From contig KZ627160.1 in NCBI GenBank assembly GCA_002917775.1, positions 666,834-730,833 on the forward strand: a stretch of 64,000 nt of DNA. Reading direction: 5' to 3'. Made by a program: the position numbers and the translations under genes. Origin of the DNA: Glaciozyma antarctica PI12. Taxonomy: Eukaryota; Basidiomycota; Microbotryomycetes; Kriegeriales; Camptobasidiaceae. Shown in pieces: positions 14,081 to 26,573 of the stretch. Below the pieces are notes generated by a model that worked only from the letters and a program-made list of their open reading frames with translations, was not told the origin of the DNA and searched no databases. The number at the start of each line of letters is the position of its first letter. Position 1 is the stretch's first letter.

Positions 14081-15580
14081 ATGCGCCTCTCCCTCTCCGC
14101 CCTATTCCTCACTCTCGCCCTCCGCGCTGCAGGGCAGACGAACAACCCCGACGATCCCACAGGTACGTTTGGCGTTCTCCCCACTCTCTGGGAGCTCACC
14201 AACCTCGCGAGGAATGAGCGGAGAGCTGATGCCTGCCGTCCTGCAGGGAAGCTCCTTTAGTAAGTGCGCGAGTGCTAGGGCGAGGGCTTAGGCGGCTGGA
14301 GCTTGCAGAAGGAGGAGGCGGAGGAGGAGGGACGGCGTGAGCTAATTGCGTCTGCGGCCGTCGGGAGCTCGAGGAGGGGAGAGAGGGGGGATCAGGGTCA
14401 GCGGGATGGAGCACACGTCGAGGGAGGAGTGGAGAGCCAAGGCTCTGGGAGGGACGGAGGGGCGGGTCACTGGGAAGCACGCGGTGGTGGTGCTGGTGAG
14501 CGCGTCGAGGCGCTTGAGCCGTTGGAGCTACTCTCCTCCTAGGTCTGCTTCCTGGAGTGCGTAATGATGTTGGTGTACTGCGGCGTGTGGTTCGGTGCGG
14601 GGGCGGGGGCGAGGTCGAGGGCCGCTGCTTGTCGCCGAGATCGTTCGCTGGTGTGCTGGATGCTGGATCTTGCGGTCCTGTTGTGGGTTCGACGCTCTGC
14701 AAAGAGGCACCTCTGAACGCTGTCAAATGCTCTCCTCCATTTCCGCTGTGAGATCGACACGCTCGCTGACCTCTCCTCCTTTCCAGCGTCAACGCACCAG
14801 CCTGCGGCTCCTATCGCGTACGTCCTTCCTTCCTCGCTCGCTCCTCATCACTGACTCCTTCTTTTACAGTGCATCGTCACCTGGCCGCATGGCGAAACCG
14901 TCTCCGTGAACTGGCTCGGCCCCCCTCCTGGAAACGTCTCGGTCGCTCTGGTCTCGAACGCCGACGGCACGGTCTACCCCATCGTCGATAGCTACCCCGC
15001 CGTCAGCCAGAGCGGGTACTGCAACGCTGGAAATGGCGTAGGCGTTGTTATCCCTGGCGTCGAGTGCGGGATGATCGAATTCGTTGTTCCTGAGGGCTGG
15101 AGAGTGGCTACAAACTGTGCGTTCCTCCTCGGCTCTCTATTTTTCCCTCTCGCTGACACTTCAGTCGCAGATACTATTATGGTGCATTCCCTGCGCGACT
15201 CCTCGCTCGTTGGCTACACCGACGCCATCACCATCGCAGCCTCCGACAAGAACTCGCCCGGCCCCGAAGGCACCTCCGTCACCCTCCTCACCCTCCTCAC
15301 CATCCCCGCTCCCACTTCTACCAACCTTGCTGGCTCCACTTCCTTCTCCGGTAAGATCCCTGATCCCACCGCGAGTACGACGAAAGGCATGAGAACATCG
15401 AGCGGGAAGATGTCGGCGAGCAGCGGGACTGGGACGACGAGTGCTTCCGCAGGGGAAGCGACGGTGGCGGGGGCGGTGACTACGGGGGTGGGTTCGGATT
15501 CGGGCGCGGCGAGTCGGAGAGCGGGAGGAGTGGTGGGAGCGGTGCTGGGGTTGGGAGTCGGGGTAGCGCTGCTGCTTTAG
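14081..15580 (+). CDS. Secreted GPI-anchored Ser/Thr-rich surface protein
   Basis: Cell-wall or plasma-membrane surface protein. Signal peptide MRLSLSALFLTLALRAAG is followed by a compact domain of about 110 residues (exons ending CGSYR, then CIVTWPHGETVSVNWLG, with paired Cys) and by a Ser/Thr/Gly-rich stalk ending in a hydrophobic tail (GVVGAVLGLGVGVALLL) preceded by small residues, which is a GPI-anchor signal. The domain recalls the Kre9/KNH-type Ser-Thr-rich GPI family, but weakly. Exons that keep frame: 14081-14162, 14247-14259, 14787-14817, 14870-15116, 15171-15580. The second exon is only 13 bases and the intron after it is 527 bases, far longer than the rest. Five exons join as DPTG-KLLY-VNAPACGSYR-CIVTW. 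Start and end are confident; the micro-exon is inference from frame. Confidence 0.78.
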
Positions 15581-16501
15581 GGAGGGACTGAGGGACACTG
15601 GACTAAGCTATTGTGCCTGTCATATTCTTAATACTGGAAGCAACGTAGATCGTTTGCGAGATCCAGTTGCGAGGGGGAGAGCACTGTTCCCAACGACTCC
15701 CTTCGCCTTCGTATCTCAGCCCTCGCCCCCTGCTCGAGGAACCTCCACTACTGCGCCGTCCCACACTGCGCCTTCAACCAGCCAGTCTCGCCTCAACGCC
15801 TCCAGTTCGGCCAAGCGAGAGAGGACCTCTGCTCCTAGTCCCCCGTGGGTTCGCCTTGGTGCGGCGGTCGCCGGCCCTCTTCACGCTCCTCTCCAGGAGT
15901 TCCCCGCACCTGGAATGATCCACGCTCCTCGCGATACGAGTAGGAAGGCGCTGAGAAGGCTGGTGCTGTCGACACGTCCCTCGACCTTTCATTACGCACA
16001 GCTCCCTCCCGCGAAGGCCGCCTCCCTCTTACGTGAGTACTTCTGGGCCAGCAGCAGCGCCCCGACCGCACTGAATAGTTTGCCTTTGCAGAGCTTGATG
16101 GAGGGAGGGGGAGCTGCTCTCCTGCGGCCTCCGCTGGATCTCTGCGCGAGTCGCTCGTCTCGTCCTCGTCCTCGCCGCTACTCCTTCGCCTTCCTCTCTC
16201 CTGGCCAGCTGGCAAGGATCTCAGTCGCGGTAACCGCACCGGACGTACTGAAACAATCGTGATCGAGCTCCTTTTCACGCTTCCCGCGAAGCCATGCTCA
16301 CCGGGCCGAGTGAAGCTTTTGCTCGCGTTTCTGTGCACAACGCCTCTCTCCAGCTCACCCTACACCAACGCGCTTAGCTCCCCTTGACAAGTGGCTGCCT
16401 TCGCTCGCGCGCAGCCTCTCCGACACCCTTCGCAGCCCATTCGCAACCCGCACACTCGCTCCTCCCTTGTCCTCCTCAAGCGTCTCGACTCGTCTCGAGC
16501 T
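15581..16501. other. Intergenic, 0.9 kb, with an uncertain open frame
   Basis: No recognised gene. A plus-strand frame runs open from about 15655 to 16027, meets a gtgagt donor at 16034 and, through a ttgcag acceptor at 16091, stays open to a TGA at about 16387. It lacks an ATG before 15915 and resembles nothing I know. It could be a small lineage-specific gene or chance in GC-rich DNA. Confidence 0.3.
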
Positions 16502-18270
16502 ATGTCCGTGCTTGACGAATCCATAGGTGAGTCCTCCATCGCAGGAGAAGGAGGAAATACTGACAGGCTCTGCTCCACAGGCGCCTTTGTGAGTCTCGGA
16601 GCTCCGTGCGGGAGAGGTCCCCCTACTCACGACGCTTTCGTTTCAGGTCGTCGCGGGGATCATTGCCACCTGGCTCGTACGTATTCTCCGCATGGTAACA
16701 CTTAGAACGAGAGCTGAAGTACGCAACAGAGTGGGATCGTGGCGACGCAGTGCTTCTCGTATTACACCAACTTCGACAATGATCGCAGGCTCTACTTCTG
16801 GCTCGTCACAGGACTTCTAATCACCGACATAGTACACACCGCCATATCCTGGTGCGTACCTTCACCCCAACTTCGCCCTCAAAAAGCTCATCGCAGCCGC
16901 ATCGCAGTCGAACGATCTACTTCTTCGGAGTCACGCGCTGGGGCGACGCCACTGCTCTCGTCCACAGTCCCTGGTCGTTCTCAATCGAGTACGCTCTCTC
17001 CCTTTACAGTCGGGCGTCGCTGACCGTCGTTACAGGCCGAGCATGACCGGCATCGTAGCCCTGGTCGTTCAAAGTTTCTGTACGATCTCTCCCTCCTTGC
17101 CAATACTCTCGCTTATACCAAATTCCAGACGCCTACCGAGTCTGGATTATCTCAGCGCGTAAGCCTCTCATCCCGATCCTCATCGGCGTAGGCAGCGCGA
17201 TTCAATTCGGTGAGTCGTTTCGCTTCTGCCTGGGAGCCAAGCTGATGTAGCTGCAGGCTTCGCTATCGGCGCGTCGATGAAGATTTTCCTCGTTGATCAG
17301 GAGTTTGCGCGCTTCCATGAGTACACGTATGGAGGTACGGTACCGAGCCGAGCTGACCGCGCGACTTTTGTTGATGGCTTTCTCTTCGCAGTGGCGATTT
17401 GGCTCGTTGCGGCGAGGTGAGTGGAAATGGATGGATTGGGAGCGGAAGCTGATGGTTGGAGTAGTGCGACGGACCTGTTGATTACCGCGTCGATGATTTG
17501 GTACCTCAAAACCGCTTTGAACTCCGATTACGTCCACACCAGCTCGTAAGCTCCCTCATCCTTGATTCGGTGCTTCGCTGACGCTATTTGGGCAGACTGG
17601 TGCAGAAGATCTTGCGAAACGTGATCGAAACGAACGGGCTGACCTTTGTCGCCGCGCTGGTGCGTTCTCCCTCCTCACTGCCTTCTTTGGTCTTCACCTG
17701 ACTCTTCTCACAGATCAACATGGTCTTGTTCCTGGTCCAATCCAACAAGCTATGGCACGTCATTCCCCAACTAGCTCTCATCAAGCTCTACTGTGGGTCC
17801 CTCCTTTCTCGCCCACCGAGCCTCACTAACTTCCTCCCAGTCAACTCCGTCCTCGTCTCCCGTACGTCCCTCCCTCTCCTCCCAGCGCCCCACTAACTCC
17901 CCCCTTCCATCTCCTCACTAACTCTCCCACAGTCAATTCCCGCAAGATCCTCTCAGAGCACGGTGACGCCACTCTCGCGCTCAAATCCCTCGATCCGGCG
18001 TTGCCTAGGCATCGCGATAACAGGGTCATTCACGTCACGATGGAGTACGTCCGTCTCTCCCTTTTCTCAACGCTTTTCTGATGGAGAGAGTAGGGAGACG
18101 GTTCATGAGGAGCGGGGGGATAGCAAGGACGCGGGATTCCACCGGGGAGTGAATGTGCGTTCTTCGCTCTGCTGTTGAGAAAGACAGCTGATAGTAGTTC
18201 GTAGGGACAGCGAAGCTTTCCTGAGCTCGAGCTGAGCAAGATGAGCTCGATCGAGTCGTCGCGTCGTTAG
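16502..18270 (+). CDS. DUF6534-type seven-helix membrane protein, copy 1
   Basis: Basidiomycete-specific integral membrane protein of unknown function. Spliced exons give TM segments in order: MSVLDESI-GAF-VVAGIIATWL, a QCFSYYTNF loop, RLYFWLVTGLLITDIVHTAIS, a TRWGDATALVHSPWSFSIE loop, SMTGIVALVVQSFYAYRVWI, LIPILIGVGSAIQF, VAIWLVAA, then LLITASMIWYL and the conserved C-terminal block TNGLTFVAALINMVLFL...KLYFNSVLVSVNSRK that marks the family. A cytosolic tail follows. Roughly 14 exons; the first is only 25 bases. The 3' end is set by comparison with copy 2 at 24.4 kb: both have an ETVH exon, then a last short exon (GQRSFPELELSK here, AQRNEVELSTLG there). Without that last intron the protein would stop at 18178. 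Closest relative in the window is copy 2, in opposite orientation 6 kb away. Confidence 0.8.
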
Positions 18271-19432
18271 GGATCTTTCGCTGGGCGAAAGGGTTGTCGA
18301 GGTCGCGCAGCAGGGAGCGTGTCTTTCGTTTACATGCAAGCGGTATTTGTGTTGGATTTTGGGCGCGATGCGAGCACGGAGAGAAAAGCGGGAGGAGAGA
18401 GCGAGAGGAGAGCGATGCCGGAGTTCCGGAGAGTCGCTTTTTGTGCTCGTTCGATTTGGTTCGTTCGCCTCGAAATGTCAGCTCTGCAATCTCTTCCCCT
18501 TTGAGATTGGCCCAGCATCGCTTGGAACGCCAGGACAGATTAGTCTCTGCGCTCTTAAGCGTTCGCCCTTCGCTCACTTCAGTCGGGTGGTTCGGACGAC
18601 GCGTCCTTTCCCCTCTCTTATCAGTGTGAGGACAAACAGAAGACGCACTCTCCATCCCCTCCTGTCTTCCCCCCTGCTTTAGCTGTCCTTGCACTCGAAG
18701 TTAGAGACGAGAATCTCCTGAAACGCCTGAGCGAGGACTTCGGCAGAACCAAGCCGCGCATTTAGAGGTGGGTACGTCGCCCAGCCTCTTAAAGTGGCTA
18801 GGTGTTGATCTTCTCGCTCATTTAGCGCACTTCAGAGGGCGGTCTAGTGGATCGTCCCAGGAGGTAGAGCGCCTGCGGCGGCCCTGCGCTGCTGCCAACG
18901 TACTTTAACCCGACGGGAGCCCCTCGGCGATTCTGGGCCGAAACGAGGACTCCAGCTGGGGTAAAAGAACTTCGAGATTTGCGTGCGGGAGAGCGCCGTC
19001 GACGCGGCGCGGGTTTGAGAGCGTGCACGCGCGGACGAGGGGCGAGTTCGCTACCGACTTCCCTCTCTCCGTTTTGCGCGAGGAGCTGATGGCTGTGCAG
19101 GGAGACGGTCACGGTTGAGACGGATGAGAGAAGGAAGTCCCTTTTGCGCGAGAGGTGAGTCGACTGTGCTTTAGGAGAGGGAGGATGCTGACGAGGATGA
19201 CAGGGAGAGGATCTTGAGCTTCGCAAGATTGGGATTACTCCGAGACGCAGCGCCGCTCCCGACTGGTAGACTCTGCACATGTTCTCGTTTTACTCCTCCC
19301 AGCAATATTGTAACTCTTGCGTTACCCTGGTTTCCATCCTTGCAACCGAGCGATTGCGTTGGATCCTCGCTTAGAACAACAAGTTCTATTCCACTCTACA
19401 CTCCTCCTCCTTCGACCCCACCTTCGGAAACC
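18271..19432. other. Intergenic, 1.2 kb, with a possible relict of split coding sequence
   Basis: No intact gene. From about 18870 to 19265 the plus strand holds three open segments that join in frame through two typical introns (about 19022-19100, gctgatggctgtgcag end; and 19159-19203, gtgagt...gctgacgaggatgacag). The joined middle part reads ETVTVETDERRKSLLRE then ERILSFA. There is no ATG and no recognised family. The rest is featureless. Confidence 0.35.
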
Positions 19433-21280
19433 TCACAAACCCCAACACCCCCGCCGCCACCGCCGCCGTCGCCTGCGACCCCACATCAGCTCTCTCCCTC
19501 TCCGCCGAGCAAGCGGACTCACAGCATTAAGACCAAAAACCCACTGCGCCTTCCCCCTCTCACTCAACCACGCAAACACGCTCCCAAACACCGATACCGT
19601 CACAACCGTCGCCAAAGTCTCCACCAACGCCACCGCACTCAACGCATCTGCCTCCTCCTCCCTCTCCACCATCTCCATCACCACCCCTTTCGCTGCCGGC
19701 GCTGTCCCCGAAGCGAGGGGGAGGATGATGGAGGCGAGGTAGATGTGTGAGGGAGTGGAGGAGAAAGCGGTGAGGAGGGTTAGGAGCGCGTCGAGAGCTA
19801 TTGAGGAGCGGAGGAAGAGGAGGTCGAAATGCGATCCGTGCGAGGCGGTGGTTGGGGAGGGAGGGAGGGGAGGCTCTTCGGCTGTTGCGGGGAGGGAGGG
19901 AGGCTCGAAAGAAGGGATGGTGGTTGGGAGTGGTGGCGAGGGAGTGGGGAGGGATGGGGAGGAGGGAGGGGTGGTGGAGTAGAGGGATCGGCCGAGGGTG
20001 ATGAGGCGCGGGAAGAGGAGGGTGAGGAAGAGGGCGCGGGAGAGGGAGTTGGCGGACATAAGGTAGCCGTTCTGTGGCGAGGTGATTAGCGGGTGCTCGT
20101 GGGAAGTGGGAGGGAGGAAAGGACCTCGCTGGGCCGGAATCCGAATCGGTTCGTCGCGTCGAGTTGGAGGAGTTAGAGGGACGTACGCTGTCGCCAGGAC
20201 ACTCAGGAATGCTCCGAGACCCAGCAACGTTAGGCCCCAGAACTTGCCCTCATTCCGCGTTCCCGTCGTTTCGAGGCCTAGGACGCGCGGGACAAACACG
20301 CGTAGCGGTGCGACGAAGGCCCAGATCCCGTTGTTGCTGCTCTTCGAGTCTGGAGAAGATGGGGGAGGCGTCGGAGGGATGTAGGGGAGGAAAAAGAAAG
20401 AGAGGAGGGTCGAGAGGATGAGGAGGCAGGAGGTCATCATGAACGGCGTGATGAGGCTGAAGACGTCGCCGAGTACGCCGCCGACTGCGAGGGAGAAAAT
20501 CAGAAAGGCGAGTCGAGGTAGGAGAGTTAATACGTACGGCTGAATCCGATGGCGGTTCCGAGCATGGCGGTGCCTTGAATGATTCCGAAAGACGCAGTGC
20601 GGTCCGCGGGAAGAACGAGAGTTGCAACGTAGTTGTTCGCGCAGAGCCTTGGTTCATCTCGATCAGCCCAGCAGAGCTACGATACGCAACGAACGCACAT
20701 GTAGCCAGCTCCTCCTCCGAAGATGGTGATGAGCTGCGTCCATTGGAGAATCCGGATGCCGTGGGTGCCTCCGATGTAGACTGTCCAAGCAGAGGTGAGC
20801 AGGCGAGCGCACGCGTAGAGGAAAGTACGCACTGGCGTAGGTCTGGCAGAGATTCCTCAACCAAGGGAGCAGAGTCTGGCACACCATGGCGAACCTCACG
20901 CCCCATCGTTTTATAAGGTAGCTCGTAGTTAACAGGTTCCCGACGCCCTGAGAAACGAACCAGTCAGCTCCTCCCTCCTTCTTATGCGGGCACCAACTTG
21001 CGGAAAAGGTAGTAAGAGTGATCATAAAGCTAATGCTCTTGGCCGTCGCGCTCTCGATTTCCCTCCGACTGCAGGGGTCGACTCTTCCCTCGTAAGGCGG
21101 ATGGTTGTCATAGTACGCATCGCAGGTGAAGACTCGGAAGGAGTAGAGGAGAGGAGTGGCGGTGCAGACGAACGAGATGGAGAGGAGGAGGGAGGCGAGG
21201 AGCAAGCGTCGGAAGGGAGAGATGAAGGCGGAAGGCTTGCGGTCGACTGGAGCGAGGAGAGGAGTCGACTCTGTCGCCAT
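19433..21280 (-). CDS. MFS transporter, basidiomycete multidrug/unknown-substrate type
   Basis: Twelve-helix carrier of the plasma or vacuolar membrane. N-terminus MATESTPLLAPVDRK (dileucine-like sorting signal), TM1 LLLASLLLSISFVCTATPLLY, then an extracellular loop with a paired-Cys pattern (FTCDAYYDNHPP ... VDPCSRREIE) typical of a fungal DHA1-like group. GVGNLLTTSYLIKRWGVRF corresponds to TM2 and motif A. The second half ends VSVFGSVFAWLSERGKAQWVFGLNA and a very Arg-rich C-terminus. A long Ser/Pro cytosolic loop (about 60 residues) lies between TM8 and TM9. Exons: 21280 to about 21022, then short exons to 20560, then a long 3' exon 20430-19433. Substrate unknown. It sits between the two inverted DUF6534 genes. 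Confidence 0.8.
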
Positions 21281-22497
21281 CGAGCAAGGTGGGTGAAGTC
21301 GAGTCCAACGCTGGCGTGCAAGACTAGAGCAAGAGAGCAAGCAGACCGCGTGCTGAGCGCTGAGAGCGCGAGGACTTGCGGGAGGATCGGCGAAGTCTAA
21401 GGGCGCCAAAAAAAGAATTGCCCTCCCTGGCTGAGAAAAATTGAGCGGTCGACTCTTGCTCTCGAAGCACTCCCTCGCAATTCGACGACGACGACGACTC
21501 TCCGCCAGACTACCTCCAGCTGCTTCCACCTCCTCAAGCAACTCCATGCCGGCTGGGGGCATCACCGACGCCAGCATGGCCTCTTCAACTTCTCCCTGCT
21601 CCAGGTAAGCTCTTTTCCATCTCTCCCTCCCACGCTAGGCTCCATCCAAAGGATGATTAAATACTCTTGATAATTTGCGTCGCGAGATCAGCACGATAGC
21701 GTTTACGTAAACACGCCCTTCGCCGGGCGTGGTCGTCTGGTTGATGCCGATAGACATATTTGCTCTTTCTGAACTGGATTGGAAGCCTGCGTGGGATTGA
21801 TACGAAGCGGAGGAAGAATGGGAGCTGACTCCCCTTCGCGCACAGGGTTTTTTGCGGGACGGGATTGCTTGTGCGGGTCGATGGAAGTCGAGGGGTGGAA
21901 GGAACTGGAGATTGGAGGGGTCTGCTCGCGTCGCTAGAGGAACGAGTCGAGTCGGGCGTGTACGAGGGAGCTCACCAACCGTGATGCAAAGATCTGCCAC
22001 CACGTACGCCATCACTTCACGCTCCCAAACACTCTGCGCCGTCGTCCTCTTGCTTGCTGCTCTCAGCGAGCGTTCCAGCTCACCCGCTCCTGCGCTCTAC
22101 GCCTTCACGTCGAATCCAAGGCTTTCTCTGCACCCTCTACGCCGTCCTCATGATAATTTCAAGCGAGCCTCCCCTCCGCCTCACCCCACCCCTCGAACCA
22201 GCTCCCACCCCTCGAACCAGCTCCCACCCCCGTCTCCGCTTTCCCTGGCAACCTCCCATCGCCCAAACTTCCCCTCCCGCACCTCATCCCCTCCTCGGAG
22301 CCTGCCAATCTGTCGAGCGATACGAACGCGCGCTCGTGCTCGCGGGGAGGGGACGGTACGATTCCGCGACACTGGCGACGCGACAGGTGGGAGAGAGGTG
22401 GAGCGGCGGAGAGGAGAGGAAGCGGGAAGCAGAGATTTATCGCCACCTGCAAAACGCGTGTATATATAAATCTATCTTCGCTCCTCGGCCAGCGAGT
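21281..22497. other. Intergenic, 1.2 kb, no gene recognised
   Basis: Upstream of the MFS gene and downstream of DUF6534 copy 2, both on the minus strand. A plus-strand frame starting at an ATG near 21981 has a hydrophobic N-terminus (TLCAVVLLLAALS) but then runs into low-complexity Pro/Ser sequence; I do not call it. A 19-base direct repeat lies at 22188-22225. Confidence 0.45.
22188..22225. repeat. Two tandem copies of a 19-base unit
   Basis: The unit cacccctcgaaccagctcc occurs twice in direct succession. Local slippage duplication; no function inferred. Confidence 0.8.
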
Positions 22498-24369
22498 CTA
22501 CCACTGCTCCTCCTCCCTCCTAACCGGCTTGCCAAGCGTCGAAAGCTCCACCTCATTCCTCTGCGCCTACCACAAATCAGCGGCCGCAATCTGAGAAAAG
22601 GGGAGGAACGAACTCACTGGCATCGTACGCATGAACGCCAAATCCTTTTCGTCCCCCACCTCCGTATGAACCGTCTCCCTACCGCACCCATCAGCATCGC
22701 ACGAGAAAGAAAGAAGGGGGAGCGACGAACTGCATGGTCACTCGGATAGGAACGACGTGGTTACTCTGTCCACCGAGGCCACCGCGGCGGAAAGTAGTCA
22801 TCGGGGCTCCGTCGCTGGATTTGATGCCGAAATTGGCGCTGCTGGTGCTGAGCTGGTCGGCGCGGCGCTTGCGGGAGTTGACTGACGGGAGGATTAGTGA
22901 GGGATGAGAGGATGAGGGAGGACGGACGGGAGACGAGGAGGGAGTTGACTGCGAGGAGGGGATTAGGCTCGGCAAGGAGTGAGGATTGGGGATTGGGGAG
23001 CGTACAGTAGAGCTTAAGGAGCATGAGCTGGGGAATAACGTGGTAGAGAGTGGTGGGCGAGGCGATGAAGATGATCGCGTCAATCTGCGTCGCGAAGTTA
23101 ACGACTGGAGCTGAGGACGCAGGAGGGACAACGTACAATGGCGACGATGCAAGTAAGGCCGTTGGTCTCGATCGTGTTCCTCAGAATCCTCTCGACGAGG
23201 CTACGAATCTGGTGAGCTGCGAGGTTTGCAAAGACCTGAAGCGGCGGAACTCACGACTTGGTGTTCTGGTGCTGGTGATCTCCGCTAGTCGCCCTACGAA
23301 GGTAGTAAATGAGTGAAGAGGTGATCAAAATATCTGTAAACCTGCGAACGGGCCTTTAGCGAGGTGTCTGCGAAAGTTGCGAAACGAAAACGAACGCGGC
23401 GGCGATGAGCCACGTAGTCACTGTGACAAGCTGTGGTCAGCGACAAGCTTATAGCAAGGGCGAGGGCAATGCTTACCTCCATAAGTCCACGACCAGAACC
23501 TAGCGAAGACCTGGTCGAGAAGGAAGATCTTGATAGTGGCGCCCATTGCGAAGCCTGAGGAGGTGCAGAATCAGCTCGCTAGTCTGAGTTACGCTGAGAA
23601 TGGACTCGCCGAACTGAACGGCGCTGCAGAGCAAAATGAGAAGTGGTATCCAAACCTTTTTCCCTCCGACGACGTAGACTCGGTAGGCGTCTACAGGAGA
23701 AGGGTCAGCGAGTGACGGAGTGAGGCGAATAGGAGCACGAACAGAAGCTTTGGACGACGGCGGCAGCGACTCCCGTCATGACAGGCCTGGTGCAAGAGGG
23801 TGAGCATCGCGACGAAGAAGCGAAGAGAGAGGACTCACTCGATCGTGAAGGACCAAGGACTTTTAGCGAGGACGGAAACATCCCCGAACGAAGTGACGCC
23901 CCAATAATAGATGGTGTAGCTTGTGATACGTAGTCAGCGAAGGCCGACTCTGTAGGGAAAACGGTCCGCACCACGAGATCGTGGTGTGGAACAGATCCAG
24001 CACGAGAAGACCGCCAACGGTCCACTTGTACAGCTTTCGATCCTCCGGAAAAGACGTGTAATAGGTAAAGGACTGTGAAGAAGTGATGCCAGTCTGTGGA
24101 GGAAGTGGACAAGGAACCAAGTCAGCTCCTCGCTCCACCACCCTCGCTCGCTTCGTCGCTCCTTCCGCACAACGCCCCATCCCTGCACAAACTCACGAGG
24201 TAACAGGCGACTATCGCTCCAACGACCTAAGCGCGACCTGGTTAGTCACCACGCTGCCTCGGCTACAGCCTTCGCTCACGAAAGCGCCTGCGGACGCGAC
24301 GCCGTCAGCTCCAGCTCTCCCCTCAGCCACGCTCCCGGACTCACCGATCGAGGAATCAAAAGCTCCCAT
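22498..24369 (-). CDS. DUF6534-type seven-helix membrane protein, copy 2
   Basis: Paralogue of the gene at 16.5 kb, in opposite orientation. Spliced exons align along the whole length: MGAFDSSI-GAF-VVGAIVACYL, ITSSQSFTYYTSFPEDRKL, WTVGGLLVLDLFHTTIS, SFGDVSVLAKSPWSFTIE, VMTGVAAAVVQSFYAYRVYV, VWIPLLILLCSAVQF, a GFAMGATIKIFLLDQVFARF exon, QILITSSLIYYLRR, and the family block ETNGLTCIVAIIDAIIFIA...LKLYCNSLLVSVNSRK. The C-terminal exons ETVHTEVGDEKDLAFMRTMP and AQRNEVELSTLGKP end at TAG (22500-22498). Intron positions match copy 1, which argues for duplication of the genomic gene rather than retrotransposition. Divergence between copies is high, so the duplication is old. Function unknown. Confidence 0.8.
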
Positions 24370-25239
24370 GGTGGTGTAAGGAAGGGACAGAAGAGAGAGA
24401 AGGAAAAGGTAATTGCCGAAACCCGACACTGCGAACTGCGGAGGAGAGAGTGAAGGCGTCGCGCGTCGAAGGGAGAGGTTGTGCAGGCGCGGCGAGAGCG
24501 GGAAGGGCGCTGGGTGGGCGACGGATATGACTGGTAGTGCCGGACGCTGCTCTGGTGTGGTCGAGCGAGGCGGGAAAAGGAAGGAGGAAGAGAGAAAGTC
24601 GAACAAACTTTTGAGAGGAGGTCAACAGGAGAGGGATCGAGCCGGGAGCTAGCGCGGTTCGCTTCCTCGTCGGAGATTAAAAAAGGTGGCGACGCTCTGC
24701 GTGGAGTTGGACGCCTCGGAGACGAGTACGGGGGTTCGTGTACGCGGGTTCGAGTAGGAGAGGAGACGACACCGCCTGAGGGACGCGACGACGGAGCAAT
24801 GCTCGCTCTGCTGTGGACGAGACTGGCCAACTTTCCCGTGGTTCACCCCAGGAAGATTGAAGCCGTTCAACAGTGAAACCAAGGCCAGGAGAGAACGCCG
24901 GGTTCGAGCACGAGCGGCTCACCTTCGCCTCTTCGGCCTCTTCGCTCGCTGCTCTTCGCTCGCTCCCACTGCTTCCAGATCTGCTGTGCTGGTCAAGTAT
25001 TACTCCTTTTCTAGAGCCTGTGGAGATGGTCGGATCGCATCCCCGTCTCTGCCGTTCACCTTTGCCGCGCTTGCCGCGTCGTCTGCATGCAAGTTCTGCT
25101 GTTCTTGCGACGGAGCTTTGTTGAGCCAATGCGGCTTTTTACGCTCTCACGGCAAGGCGTGCTGTTCTACACTGGCACTCTTCGAGAAACACAACACGCA
25201 GCAGCAGCAAATAAAACAGACCCTCGCATTATGATTGCC
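24370..25239. other. Intergenic, 0.9 kb, no gene recognised
   Basis: Promoter side of DUF6534 copy 2 and 3' side of TRM8, both on the minus strand. Open frames are shadows without ATG or splice support. No tRNA-like A-box/B-box pair found. Confidence 0.5.

Positions 25240-26573
<1,334 letters not shown>

Noticed and set aside
21981-22470. Small secreted protein from the ATG near 21981
   Set aside because: Only a short hydrophobic stretch; the rest is Pro/Ser-rich low complexity with a tandem repeat, no stop context or homologue known.
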